Assembly (NCBI GenBank): GCA_905250125.1
Contig: CAJNOL010000061.1
Location: forward strand, 186,001-250,000
Direction of reading: 5' to 3'
Source of the DNA: Rotaria sordida
Lineage: Eukaryota > Rotifera > Eurotatoria > Philodinida > Philodinidae
Length of the DNA: 64,000 nucleotides
Shown piece after piece: positions 48,501-61,555 of this stretch (its first letter is position 1; the number at the start of each line of letters is the position of its first letter). The notes under the pieces were generated by a model. That model worked only from the letters and a program-made list of their open reading frames with translations, did no database searches and was not told the origin of the DNA. The position numbers were made by a program, and so were the translations under genes.

Positions 48501-49573
48501 AGAATTTCTCTCCAAAATGGCCTTTGAGGACAAGCAAAAACATCTTGTATTTAGTTGATGCACTAATGATTTCAATTGGTCGACCATTGGCATTGATCGG
48601 TACATTACAAGGTATTCAACAAACATCGGCTAAACTTGCGGCAACTATTTCACAAATTCCAGCTGGTATTCTTGCATCAAATTCTGTATCATTTCAGTAT
48701 AATCAAACATTAAATAATAATAATAATACATTGAAAAATATTAAGCAAAATTCAGATTTAAATAAATATATTTTTTTAATTGCTGCAGCTTGCCCAATTA
48801 TATTATTTTTTGCAACGTTGATTACAGTACGTGAACGTCGTCGAAAATTAAATAAAAATAATTTTACTCAAACATGGTCAATTTTATCAGGAATATTTCA
48901 ATATAAACGATTTTGGATTATAGCTATTTTTCTTTTTATTTATTCAGCATCACCACAAATCAAAACAGCATTATTTTATTATCAACGTGATAAACTTCAT
49001 TTTAATCCATTTTATGTTTCAATATTAAATACACTTTACAATGGTTGTGGTATATTATCTGCATTACTTTATTTATCAATATTTTCTCATTATCCAACAA
49101 AACGTGTATTACGTATAGCAATTGTTATGCGTATATTTGCTGTTGCATCCTATTTATTTGCAATAGATAAAATGACATCAATATGTGTTGCTATTATTAC
49201 AGGTTTTTGTTCGGAAATAACAAATTTAGCAATACTTCATTTAGCAGCAAAATCTTGTCCAAAAAATATTGAAGGTACATTATTTGCATTATTTGTATCG
49301 TGTGTTAATTTTGGAGCAGCAACTGGTGATTGGCTTGGTTCAATTATATATCAATATTTAGGTTTTATTGCACTTATTATAATAGCAATTATTTGGATTG
49401 GTACAACTATATTAGTAACATGTCATATCAATGAACATGGTATTAACTCAACACCAGATGATGATGATGAAATTGATGATAAATATCATTATTATAATGT
49501 TATAGAAAAACAAATACAAACAATTGAAAATGAAGATTCTGATGACAAAGAAACAAATTGTTCGTCTGGCTAA
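45503..49573 (+). CDS. BT1 / folate-biopterin transporter family membrane protein
   Basis: Three exons: 45503-45771, 45845-46044, 48555-49573; phases match, 495 residues. A multi-pass member of the major facilitator superfamily that would carry a pterin/folate-like solute across a membrane; the substrate is not inferable. Family hallmarks are YFIQGITDIASGFVNLPLQT in TM1, WSIKPLYGILSDFVPICGYH after TM2, and FNDVLIDALMISIGRP at the exon 2/3 junction. Later TM segments are clear (LIAAACPIILFFATLITV, FWIIAIFLFIYSASPQ, GFIALIIIAIIWIGTTILV). N- and C-termini are acidic and hydrophilic. An Asn-rich loop (YNQTLNNNN) carries a glycosylation sequon. The family is best known from protists, plants and cyanobacteria, so its presence in an animal is notable. 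Confidence 0.88.
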
Positions 49574-50635
49574 TTAACAAAAAAAAAAGACAAAAAATAA
49601 CACTAATCATCTGAATTTCTTTTCTTATCTCGTTGATGTTATTGCTTTACATAGTGTTCATGTAATCATTTATGTTATCGTTCTCATTTTTGATATTAAT
49701 TGTTACTAGAATATTTATAATGAAAAAAAAACAAAAAAACAAATAAATATATTCATAAAAAAATATATATTTCCGACTAGGAAACTATTGTTATCATTGT
49801 TAAAAATGAATAACAATAATAACAAGAGCAAAAGAAAATGAGTAAAGAAAAAATATGTTTTCAATAAAAGAGTTTACATTTATAGATCATCAAAGATAAA
49901 GGACTACGTCCGGTAAAAAAATGAGCATATTATAATCTTCTACAAATAAGAAAATAACTGAGTTCATTTATATATATTTTTTTTATCTTCTTTCCGCCTT
50001 CATCATCACCATCATCATCATTATTATTATCTCTTTTTTTTTTGTCAGCCTTATTATTCGACGGGATTTTTCTACCGATGATCTTATCTACTAATGAAGG
50101 CAACTAGTGAAAGGAGAAAACGGCGAAGAAGAATGAACAAAGACAAAACATAATGTTATCATTTTTTTTTTTTCTTTTGTATTAGATAAAGCGAGAAAAA
50201 GCAAAGAGAATGTCAGCAATAGTAGTAAATATCATCCTTTGTTTAAATACATCGGCTTTAATTTATTTATTCAAAAAAAGAAAAAGAAAAATATATTCGA
50301 TCATGTCATTGTATTCTTTATATCTTTATAATAGTCTTATTATTATATAGATCTTGAAATTTTTTCTTTTAATATAATCATTCTTATTTGTCAATAAGTA
50401 AGAGTCAAAAAAAGAAAAAAAGAAGCATTACTTATCTATTCTACTTACTGAAACATCAAACTATCATCGACAAATGAACACGCAAATCCTAATACTCATC
50501 AATGTCTCTTATGTTCAACTTTCACTACTTTTTTTCTTTTAACAGACACACATCTTCAAATTGAGAAGAAGGAAAAAACCCTTCACAACTTTTATGTAAT
50601 TATTTTAAGATATCATCGACAACAACCTGGTGAAA
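49574..50635. other. Intergenic, upstream of adenylyl cyclase
   Basis: AT-rich, with CATCAT and poly-T runs. Probably contains the cyclase promoter. No gene recognised. Confidence 0.4.
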
Positions 50636-53600
50636 ATGGCAAAGGACAATGCACAACTAGATCAATCTTCTATTTTCAAACGATTTCGACGGTCACAACA
50701 GCAATCAACATCGTTTCCAATAACTGATCAACATCGTAGAGATCGTGATTCTGTTATAAATCAAACACTAAACAATGACAAACGAAGTAAGCGAATATTA
50801 GAAAGATTTATAGCATAGAAAACAGAAGACCAATTAAGCATTCTTCATATATTCTATGTTATTTTGTCTATAAAACTAAACCTATTGTTAGGTTATCTAT
50901 ACGAGTAGAATATTAAACATATTTATTTTATAATGGCACTTATAACTTAAATACAAAGTGACCTTTTAATATATTCTATGTTTATGTTTATCAATATGAT
51001 GTAATCCAAAAGGACAATACATATATATATATGTATATATATACTATATGCCTTTGTTATTATTATTTTTACACTTTATAGATGAGAAGAAATAAGCTAT
51101 ATCTCTATAGATTCCATATGGTTTCTTTTCAAGTGTACAAATTCTACAAAAAACAAATATTTCTGATTTTATTCTGAAGCAGTTGTTTTTGCTATGATGA
51201 CAGACGCCAACTATCGTTTATCGATTTACTAAATGAGAAAAATGATATTATATGTATATATATGATATTCATATGACCGCCTGTTGTTGAAACAAGATGA
51301 ATGCTGTATTGCTTAGCGAATCCATCATATACTATCATCAACTGTCGCCCATCATATTTCTTACAACGAAGAAAAGTCGACACTGACATATAGACAAATA
51401 TACAATTTTTAGAATGAATGAGACACCTCAGTATGTTATATGTCGAATACTGTAAAAACAAAGCACATATAATCATAAAACAATCGGTGTCATTAGGGAA
51501 ACGCAAACATATAAGAAAGAAAAGAAGCAGATTGTTATGTTCTCAACACACACATATGGTCATCGCTTGTATTATAATCTTGTTCGTCAGAATACGAGTC
51601 ATATTTTCATTTCTATAGGAAAAAAATCTCTTGTGTATATAAAAATAGCTTAACAACTTTTATTGTCCATCATTTTGTTTTTAGAATCAATTCATAAATC
51701 TGTCATTGATTATACATATGATAATACTAATAATAATCTACAACTTACAACTGATTGGTCATCCATGAATATAACTACAGGTATGATAATTTATAGGCTT
51801 TTGTTATTCAATTTTTTTTTACTTTAATACAACCTATGATATTTATGATTATAGTCATGTCAAGTTATTTTTATTTAAATAGCCGTACTAATTCGATTGA
51901 ATGATTAGAGAAATAAACGGATGTTTTCTTTCTGTCAATTTTTTCTTGTGTTTTTTTTTCATTTGTGCGTTGATGCATCTGTATTCTTGTCGTTATCGTT
52001 AATCTGTTTCACGAACAAAATCGACTATCGTCATCTTTTTTTTTTGTATAACCAAGTTGAAGGAAAAGAAGACAATTGTATTGTGTCATTGGACTTGTTG
52101 ATTACTCATTTCACATCACTCGGCACTGCCGTTTAGGCATTTCTCTAGGGAATCAAAAAAGAAGAAGAGAGAAGTAATAATAAGAAAGTCGAATGAATGA
52201 CATTTTTTTTTTTTTTTGAAACAAAGACATGTTGTTCAGGTTTAATTATTATTATTATCAATGTAAGCTTCTTTTCTTTTCATAATAGAAAAAAGAAATA
52301 TATCGATCATTTTTGAGACATTTTTTTACTTTGATTATTATTGCTTTTTTTTTTTGTTATAGAATAGAGCAACAAAAGATTCATAAAAATGAATAGTTTG
52401 TATTTAAAAAATTATTATTTAATTCTATAGTAGATATAGTAATAAATAAGTGTAATAGAGATATATAAATTATTTAATGCAGTATGTTTGATGAGATAAT
52501 CCGTATTGAGAAGGTTTTTTAGTAACATGATCGTTTGATATCGTTATCAATAATAAACAGAGATTCTCAAAAAAGAAAAGAAAAAAAAACAGTTGCTCTT
52601 GTTGATATTTTGGTGCTCTTTTCTTTATAATGATAATCTTCTAATGAGTGCTTGAGGCCATTTTTTAACGTTCATCGTTGTGAAGAATTAAGCGTATGTT
52701 TAGTAATGGTGTAAGTGGTTCATTTACTTCATTCTAACGATAGATCAAGAGTGAGCGAGCAACAAGCGGAGATGAGACTCAATCGACATTGATTAGCTGC
52801 GGAAGTGGAAAATCAGATAGCTCGTATATATGTGTTTCTAGTGATGACACATACAAACATACATATACAAAAGCGAGCGAACAAATAAAGAAATCCGATA
52901 AAAACTTTTCTTTATTAAGTCTTTTTATGTCATACATAGACCTATTGTCTTTTCTTTTATAGTACTCAAAAGACAGTAAGCAAGTGTATATATATATATA
53001 TATATATAAATATGTATACATATATTCGTAATTCTTCTCCGTAAATAAATATAAGTATTAAATAGATAAAATGTTTGTAAGTCAACAAAAAAAAGACAAA
53101 ATTATATTTCATTGTAGGTATATTTAGTTTAATAGAATTCAAGGTTATTGATAATTATTATACACGAAATAAAAGAAAAAACATCTGTTATATTTTCTCA
53201 TAGAAACCTACATATGTTTAAAACACTATTCTATTTAACAGTAGACCTAATCTATTATATTTTCAATTCTTTTTCTTTTTCTTTTTCTTTCATTTAGTCT
53301 ACATATTTCTAATTTGATTATATTTGCTTGAAGAATTTCATAAGTATCAAATGAAATAGACATTCTATAGGAAAAGAAAGAAGAAATTTTCCTTTATCTT
53401 TGATAATTTGTCATTTTAGAACAAGAAATGAAAAGCTTATATGCTTGGATAAATTTTGAATTTCTATTGATAAATTTTATGATATTTTACATAATAATAT
53501 ATTGTATCTATTTTAGCCACAATGGATAATAAACATTATTTTGGTCTTTATTTGATTCGTATTAAACATGGTTTAGTTCTTTTTTCTTTATTTCTTACTG

Positions 53601-56600
53601 CTTTTCAAAGTCTTATTTATCTATTATTAGCTATATTTTCTGTAAAAGTAAATAAAATTATTCTTATTATTATTATTTAAATTTTTTTTTTCTGTTTTCT
53701 CATAGCCTCATTTTTATCAATTTATTCTTGAAATTCTTGTTTTTATTATAATATTATGTCTATCATTAATATTTATATTATTATTTCATCGTGAAAAATT
53801 TTTTCATAAACATGTACATATATCATGTTTATTAATATGGATATTGTTAACATTATTTTCCATAATACCAATTATTTTACAACAATATACATCAATTATA
53901 CGTTTAATGGGTATTGTTACATTTTCAATAATAGCTATACATACAATATTGCCTGTAACACGAGCATGGACAGTTTTAATGGCTTTAACAACATCTTTTA
54001 TTCATTTAATGCTTGTTATTCGTACACATAATATTCAAGATCCAAATAATCGTTCTCAAAGAACAGAATTTAAACTTGAGGTAAATTTGATTTTTTTTTC
54101 TTCTATTATTTGATGTTCAAGTTTTAGTAGTATAAAAAAAAAAAAGAAAAGTAAAATAATAAAAATGAAGAAGAGAAAAATTGTCTCTTTTATAGATATT
54201 TCAAATTTTTTCATTTCTTCTAAAGGTAGGTATAAATGATACTTTATGAACTTTGAACTTCGATAAAAATGAATTTAGATACAAACAAAGAGATAGTTTT
54301 AGTATAGAACTTGATCTTCGAAGCATGTTGCATGTTGTTATTGATAAATATGAAAAGTGTTATTGTCAAGAGTCATAATTAATCATCAAAGTTCTTCAGA
54401 ATTTAGGATAGAAGTGTTATCATGAATTTGGAATGTTGTTTGGCTTCTTAAGATTAGATGTTTTTTTTTTTTTTGTCAGAAATAAAATAAGAAATTGATA
54501 TTCATGTTTTCGAATGGACACAGTTTATTATCTATTGTTCTATCCGAAAACCTGTATTTATTTGATTAATCTGTTAAACATAAAATTATTCTTTACTGAC
54601 TAAACAAAATATTTTTTCATATGTTTTTTTTTAGTTTATCTGTTTTTCATTATTCTTTGTTGCGTGTAATGTATTCGGTTTATGTCATCGTTATTTAACT
54701 GATGTACATCAAAAAAAAACATATCATAATACAATGCGTTGTATTGAAGCTCGTTTAAGACTTGAACGTGAAAAAGAACAACAAGAAACATTAATTCTTA
54801 GTGTTATTCCAGCACATATTGGTATAGAAAAAAAAAAAAAAGAAATTCAAAATAAATATTTTTCATTTTTTTTTTTTTTTTATAAAGCTTTAAGTATGAA
54901 ATCAGAAATGTTACGTAAAGTAAAAGAAACAGCTAAATATCATAATCTTCAATCTCGTGATTACGATGATCAATGTTTAAATACCAAAAAAATTAATACA
55001 CGTAAAGCAGCATTTCATGATTTATATGTAAAAAAACATGAAAATGTTACGTAAGTTCTTTATAGATTTAAAAATTTTTTGTTTTTTTTGAGATTTAATT
55101 CTATTAGAATACTCTATGCTGATATTGTTAATTTTACACCATTATCAGAAAAATTTACTCCACCAGAACTTGTACAAATACTTAATAAACTTTTTGGAAA
55201 ATTTGATCAATTAGCACAAGTATGTTAGTTGGTTTTTCTTTTTTGGCTTCTTGTGTTTGATACAAAAAACTTTCTTTTTTTTTTTTCTAGGAATGTGATT
55301 GTATGAGAATTAAAATTTTAGGTGATTGCTATTATTGTGTTAGTGGTTTACCAATAAGTCGACCAAATCATGCATTAAATTGTGTACGAATGGGTTTAAA
55401 AATGATTGAAGATATAAAGTATATTTAAATTAAATTAAAATTAATTATAAACATTTTATTATTATTTAGATTAGTACGTGAAGCAACCGGTGTTAATGTT
55501 GATATGCGTATTGGTATTCATACAGGACGTGTATTATGTGGTGTATTAGGTCTTAAAAAATGGCAATATGATACATGGTCGGATGATGTTACTTTAGCCA
55601 ATCATATTGAAGCGGGTGGTATACCTGGGTTAGTATTTAATATGTTCTCAATAATAAATATATATATATTTACTTTAAATATAGATTTACTAATTAGAGA
55701 AAAATTCTTCTTTTCTATTTGAGATAATTTGGAAGATTATTAAGATAAGAAAACGATATGTATATATGACGTACGATTATTTCATGTCTTACAAGGAAAA
55801 TGTCATCGAAGACCAAACAAAAAAAAAAAATGTCATGTACCAAAGAGAGTACTAATCAATAATGATGAAACAAATTTTTAATTGAAAATGGAAATTTCTG
55901 ATCTTTTTTTTTTTTTGAAGTTTATTTAAACAATTTTTTTGTTTTGACATGACCTTACTTATTCGAATAATAATCTTAGATTCTTGTCGGTTAATTATTG
56001 ACATCATTCATATTCATTATGCATTACAGATAAAGAAAACTCTATGCCCTCCCTTTTTTTTTTTGTATTATACGAGAATTATTGTCATCATTACTGAAAC
56101 TAAAGTTTGATCTCTAATAAAAAACCAAAACTTTGAGTTATTTGACAGCAATTAGTGAAACTATGTCAAGTACATTCTGTCCGTCATCTTGTCACTCATA
56201 AACATTGATAAACAAAACTGTAATATAAACGATATTAGTCTTAATCTTTACCACATGTATATTAACTTTTTTTTGTTTGTTTTTTGGTAATATTTTTGCT
56301 TAAACTTTGAAATGCTTGAGATTTGTAGAATAATTCTTGCAATTGATTATAAATATGTCTAGAAGAATGAACACTGATTCTATACTTCTCTTTCCTATAG
56401 AGTAATAAAATATAATCTTAAAGATAAATATGTTATTTTAGTCTTTAAAAAAAAAAAGATTAGCAAATGTTTTTTTTAAACAAAATTTTCTTTTTTTTTT
56501 TAGTCGTGTTCATATATCCGAAAGTACATTACTTAATTTGGGTAATGAATATGAAGTTGAAATAGCTAATGGACATGAACGTGATACTTATATTGCAAAA

Positions 56601-59600
56601 ATGGGTATAAAAACATATTTTATTATTCCACGTGATGTACCAAATACACAAAATCAATTAATGATGAAGTATTAGAAATATTTCTTTTTGCTTCTTTTTT
56701 TGTTATCCAAAAAAAATTAATAATTAATTTTTCTAGCGGTGGTGATGCACGTAAATCAAGTAAAAAAATACAAAAATTATTAGATACATGGTCAAATGAA
56801 ACACCATTTGCTATACAACATCTTTCGGATCATGATAAATCAGATGCAGCAAAAAGTTTTATACTTCTTGAAGATAATTTAAAACCATTAGCAACTTCAT
56901 TAATTTGTTTGTAAGTTAAAAAAAAAATACCAAACTGTTTTACACGAATCACTGCAGGATTAAAATGTAAAACACAATGTAATTGTTACTATTGGCGTCT
57001 ATGAGAAGAGAGAATTCATCAGAGATGGGATCAGTTCGATTTCACAAAAATGATAAACAAATGATTATTTATTTATTTTGTTTTTGTTTTTAGTAGTCAT
57101 CAACATAGTACAACTGATCTTGAACGATTAACACTTGGATTTAAAAAACAAGAAAATAATAAAGCAAATAAAACTATAGATGATGATGAAGGAAATCGTC
57201 GAGCTAATGAAAGTTTATTTCGTTCATTACCTGAATTACGTTATCGTTATTATGTTATTAATGCAGCTTGTGTTTTCTTTGCAATTATTGCTATTCAAGC
57301 ATTAATATTTGAAAAGTATACAGAATTAATTTTCTTTTTTTTTGATTCTAGTTTTATATATTCATTATAGAAATGCTCTATATCCTGTTCTGGTAATATC
57401 TGGTCTATGTGCATTTAGTGCAGTTGCTTTATTATGTGTTATAGATCTTTCAAAAGTAAAATATTTGTATTTATTTATTTTTATTTAATTAAATTTTGCT
57501 GCTCCTTTTTTTGTATTGATTTTTAGTTACAACGCGATAATCATCGTTCTTTACTTCATCAATCAGTTTATTTAGTAACACATTATTATTTTGTCCGTCT
57601 ACCTGCTAGTCTTATATTAATTATAATTTGTATTTTAACACCATTTGCTGTAATATGGTCATCACCAATTAATTTAATTCAACCATTGGAAAATACAACA
57701 ACAACAATAAATAATGATATATTATTTTCATCATCTAATCTTTCATTTCCAGAAAATAGTTTTAATCAAGTAAGATTAATTTATTGATGTGTAGTGGAGT
57801 TACAAGGTTTGGCTAAGCTCTAACATTTGTTTCTTATCCCATCAAATTGATAGGATCAAGGACTGGATATGGCTAGATAAGAACGACGAAACACGCCCTG
57901 CACTAATCGACCACGGTGACTGAAGTTTTAATCTGAAAACGAATCCCTGGATATCGAAAATTTTCTAAAATCAAGTCGTTGTTTTTATGTCATTACGATT
58001 CAGCTTACACATCTAATCGTAACAGCCACTTCTATCTCTCATAGTCTGTAATGAGAAAATATATTCAGATGTTTGTCACCTGCTCCAAATTAAAATCTTC
58101 GCCTTACACGATCAAGGGTTGACTAACTTGTAGTTTAAAGTTTCGATCAAATGAGTAAATCCAACAGTTCAATTCTTGGAATTGAATTGTCCAAGAAATT
58201 TTCTTCTGTTTTGAAAACGACATTTCAATAATAGAAAAAAGATAATTATATCTGAAAGTTCTATTCTCAAAAAAAGAACAATAGTATTTTTATATTCAAA
58301 AATGTTTTTCTTAAAAATAGAAAAAAACAAATTCGTTCCGACAAGTTAGATTTGAACTTGTCGGTGCCTCGATTCCAAATCAAAACACCTTTACATTATA
58401 TTTCACATATAAATCTTATAAGAAGTCTTAATCATTTTTTTTTTTGTCTTTTAGACAATTGTTTTACCAATTCATACAAATAGTATGGTATCAGTTTTAA
58501 CAAATTCTATATCATTTGAATTTTGTCCTCATTTTGAATTTCATATATTACTTATTCAACTTGCTTTATTAACTGTTTCGTCATTTATGCATCTTTATTT
58601 TCTACTTAAAGCATTAATTATGATTATAATTGTAACTATTTATGTATTTTATTCATATTATTCAAATATTTATAATATTATTGCTCAGAATTATGGTATA
58701 TCAAGTAATATAATACTTATTGAAACAACATTTGAAATTATTTTTTTTATTCTTTTATTAATTGCTCTTGATCGACGAGTAAATTTTAATTGAAATGAAA
58801 ATAAAAATATTAAGTTTAAGAATATCTTTTTCTTTTTCAGTTTGAATATATGAGTCGACTTGATTTATTATGGACAATTAAATTTCAAAATGAAAAACAT
58901 GAAGTTGAAACAGTGAGCACAATTAGTCGATTATTATTAGAAAATATTCTACCAAAACATGTGGCAGAAATTATTATTAAAGAAAATATGAGTCAGGTAA
59001 CATATATATATATATATATATATTAATTTTTGCCTACAAAAAAAAAGGGATATATTTAGGCATTGAGAGAAAGACTATAGAGATGTACGTCACCTGTCTT
59101 CTTATTTGTCCGTCGCGTTTTAAACATGTCAGCTGTTAAAATCTATTGCTAGGAATTTTTAAAAAGTTAAGAGAAGAAATTTAATCGTTGGCAAACGTTT
59201 TCTTTTTTTCATTACTCGATTTCATACTCGTTAATTAAATTGTAATTAATGTTGATTAAAAATTATTCTGATAATAAATCGACCAAACTTAATTTATTAA
59301 CAAGGAATAAATATGAGAAAAAACTTTTTGACTTATCATTAGGTGGAAGCGGCCGTGTCCGCTGGTCAATAAGGCTTAGACGGTGGCTACCTTCGCCTCA
59401 TTTTTTAGGCACGGTTCACATCTCTAACAGAGGAAGTCTTCGTCTACAAGTTTGAAGTCGCCATGGCTCAGTAGCTACATTGCTCAGCACGTATCCACAA
59501 GGTACTGTGTTCAAATCTTGATATCATCAACCATGAAATGATCATTGGCAAGTCAGTAATGGCTGTTTGACTCGGATCGTTCATACAAGAACTGTGTCAG

Positions 59601-61244
59601 GTCGACCTTATATCTAGAGTTACAGCTAGTATTAATTGTAGGGAAGGTATTGAACTATTGAATCTACTGCTAGACAACATCCTATACTGCAAGATAGGAG
59701 TATTCTTTCTTTCTCTGCAAATCTGCATATATTACATTCTGTGATTAAAATCTTATAATCGTCTTTTTTTTTGTTTTTTTAGGGTCTTTATCATGAAAGT
59801 TATGATAATGTTGTTGTGATGTTTGCATCAATACCTAATTTTAAAGAATTTTATGTTCAATCGGATGCAAATAATGATGGATTAGAATGTTTAAGATTAC
59901 TTAATGAAATCATTGCTGAATTCGATAAAGTTTATATTAATAAAAGAAAAAAAAAAACTTAATTCAATCATTTTTTTTTTCTATCTTTCATTTAGTTATT
60001 AGATAAGAATAAATTTAGTTGTGTAGAAAAAATTAAAACTATTGGTCATACTTATATGGCAGCAGCTGGTCTTAATCCAGGTGTTGAACATCGTATGGTA
60101 TTGGAAAAAAAAAAAAATTTTCATTTTTTTTAAATATATATTTTCTAATTTTTCTCTAGACAAGAGAACGATATAATCAAAACGTTGTTGCACTTGCTGA
60201 ATTTGCTTTTGCAATGATTGCAGTACTTGAAGGAATTAATCGAGATTGTTTCAATGATTTTAAATTACGTGTTGGCATGTGTAATGGTCCTCTTGTTGCT
60301 GGTAAATAAATTAAAAATAATAATTATATGATATAATATTCAATTGTAATAATCATTTAGAAAAAAAAATCAATGATATACGTATTTAATTGTAACTGAA
60401 GTTTTGTCTCCATGTACTCGGTTTTAGTCGACTATTTAGCGTACTTACGATCGTGCTATGATCCATAATTGCAAAAAAAATTATAGCGTAGCTACGTGTA
60501 AATGCGATTCTTTTTATCTTAACTATGCATAATTGTGATTATGCATAGTTAAGATAAAAGCGTCGCATTTACGCGTATCTACATTGGAATTTTTTCGCAA
60601 TTACGGGTCATCGTAAGCTTATAATAAGACCATAATTGCGTCGTAAATCGATCATAATGAAACTCATATATCCTAACTTGAGTCTCTGATTTTATAGATA
60701 TAGGATAGTAATGAAGATGTCATATACATGTCAAGCAATAATATATAAAATACCAAATTTTCTATTAATTTTATGTATTCATGAAGAACTAATATTCGAC
60801 GAATAACATAGGAAGGGAGGGAAGCTGAGTTACTCCGTGACTTTGCTACTAATCGAAAGTATTTTGTTTTTAAAATTTTTATTTATCATATCTTAGGTAT
60901 TGTTGGTGCAAAAAAACCTCAATATGATATTTGGGGTAATACAGTAAATGTTGCTTCACGTATGGACAGTACAGGTGTTGTCAGTTGTATACATGTGAGT
61001 TAATAAATAAATACTTTTGTTTTTTTTTGTTTTTTATTTAAAAAAATGAAAACATAATTATTTTTAGGTTCCTGAAGAAACACAACGAGTTTTATTTGAA
61101 AATGGTTATCCATGTGAATGTCGTGGACCAATTTATGTTAAAGGTAAAGGTAATATGACAACGTATTTAGTTCGACCACGTGGTTATATGATGCCAACAT
61201 CAACATCAAATGTTTCATCAATATGCAATGCATCGAATAAATGA
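50636..61244 (+). CDS. Transmembrane adenylyl cyclase (class III)
   Basis: Twenty-one exons: 50636-50786, 51685-51780, 53517-53647, 53706-54080, 54635-54821, 54888-55050, 55108-55219, 55291-55418, 55470-55628, 56504-56668, 56737-56910, 57094-57315, 57371-57455, 57527-57769, 58455-58778, 58841-58996, 59783-59929, 59996-60097, 60160-60301, 60897-60994, 61068-61244; every phase closes, 1178 residues. It makes cAMP from ATP at the plasma membrane. The layout is M1 (six helices, about 100-265), C1 (about 340-550), M2 (six helices, about 665-905) and C2 (about 930-1175). C1 keeps both metal aspartates: ILYADIVNF (Asp373) and ILGDCYYCV (Asp417). C2 keeps the KIKTIG lysine and [15 protein letters not shown] (Asp1098, Asn1105, Arg1109). 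It should therefore be active. C1 also has [20 protein letters not shown]. The C1b linker is short. I cannot place it in a vertebrate isoform group. Confidence 0.93.
57785..58440. other. Repeat-like insertion in an adenylyl cyclase intron
   Basis: This intron is longer than its neighbours and has GC-richer patches. It includes a perfect hairpin CCGACAAGTT...AACTTGTCGG near 58339-58364. It may hold an old SINE or MITE, but I cannot name it. Confidence 0.35.
59345..59680 (+). repeat. tRNA-derived SINE-like element in an adenylyl cyclase intron
   Basis: A GC-rich island inside AT-rich intron sequence. TGGCTCAGTAG at 59464-59474 fits the A-box consensus and GTTCAAATC at 59509-59517 fits the B box. 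Spacing is compatible with an RNA polymerase III promoter. The total extent is a guess based on base composition. Confidence 0.6.
60464..60607. repeat. Small foldback element in an adenylyl cyclase intron
   Basis: TTATCTTAACTATGCATAAT meets ATTATGCATAGTTAAGATAA across four bases. Outer parts (gtaaatgcgattc / gcgtcgcatttac; cataattgc / gcaattacg) also pair. About 144 bp. No ORF. Confidence 0.85.
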
Positions 61245-61555
61245 AATATTTTATTTTATTTTATTTTATTTTGTTTATTGTTTCATGGAAAAAAAAAATT
61301 CTTTGAGTCAGATTTTGTCCCAGTGAAATTATATTCGTGTAAACTTTTTGTTTTCTTATTATTATATGTATGTATTCCTAAAAAAAAAAAATGAGAACAG
61401 TATTTAGATTTTTTTTTTTCTAGTTTTTTGGTGTTTTATTTTTCCTTTTTTTCAAAAAAAAAAGCAAATTATGAATGAATCAATGAATAATAGATAAACA
61501 AAGAAAAAAAATAGAATAATCTGACAGACGACATGAAACTTGTATGTTTTCTAAT
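61245..61555. other. Shared 3' region of two convergent genes
   Basis: 311 bp between the cyclase stop and the KATNIP stop. It is rich in A- and T-runs and contains (TTTTA)n, so it probably serves as overlapping 3' untranslated sequence. Confidence 0.5.

Noticed and set aside
53825-54113. Separate short ORFs in the adenylyl cyclase M1 region
   Set aside because: One is part of cyclase exon 4 and the other is a shadow in another frame.
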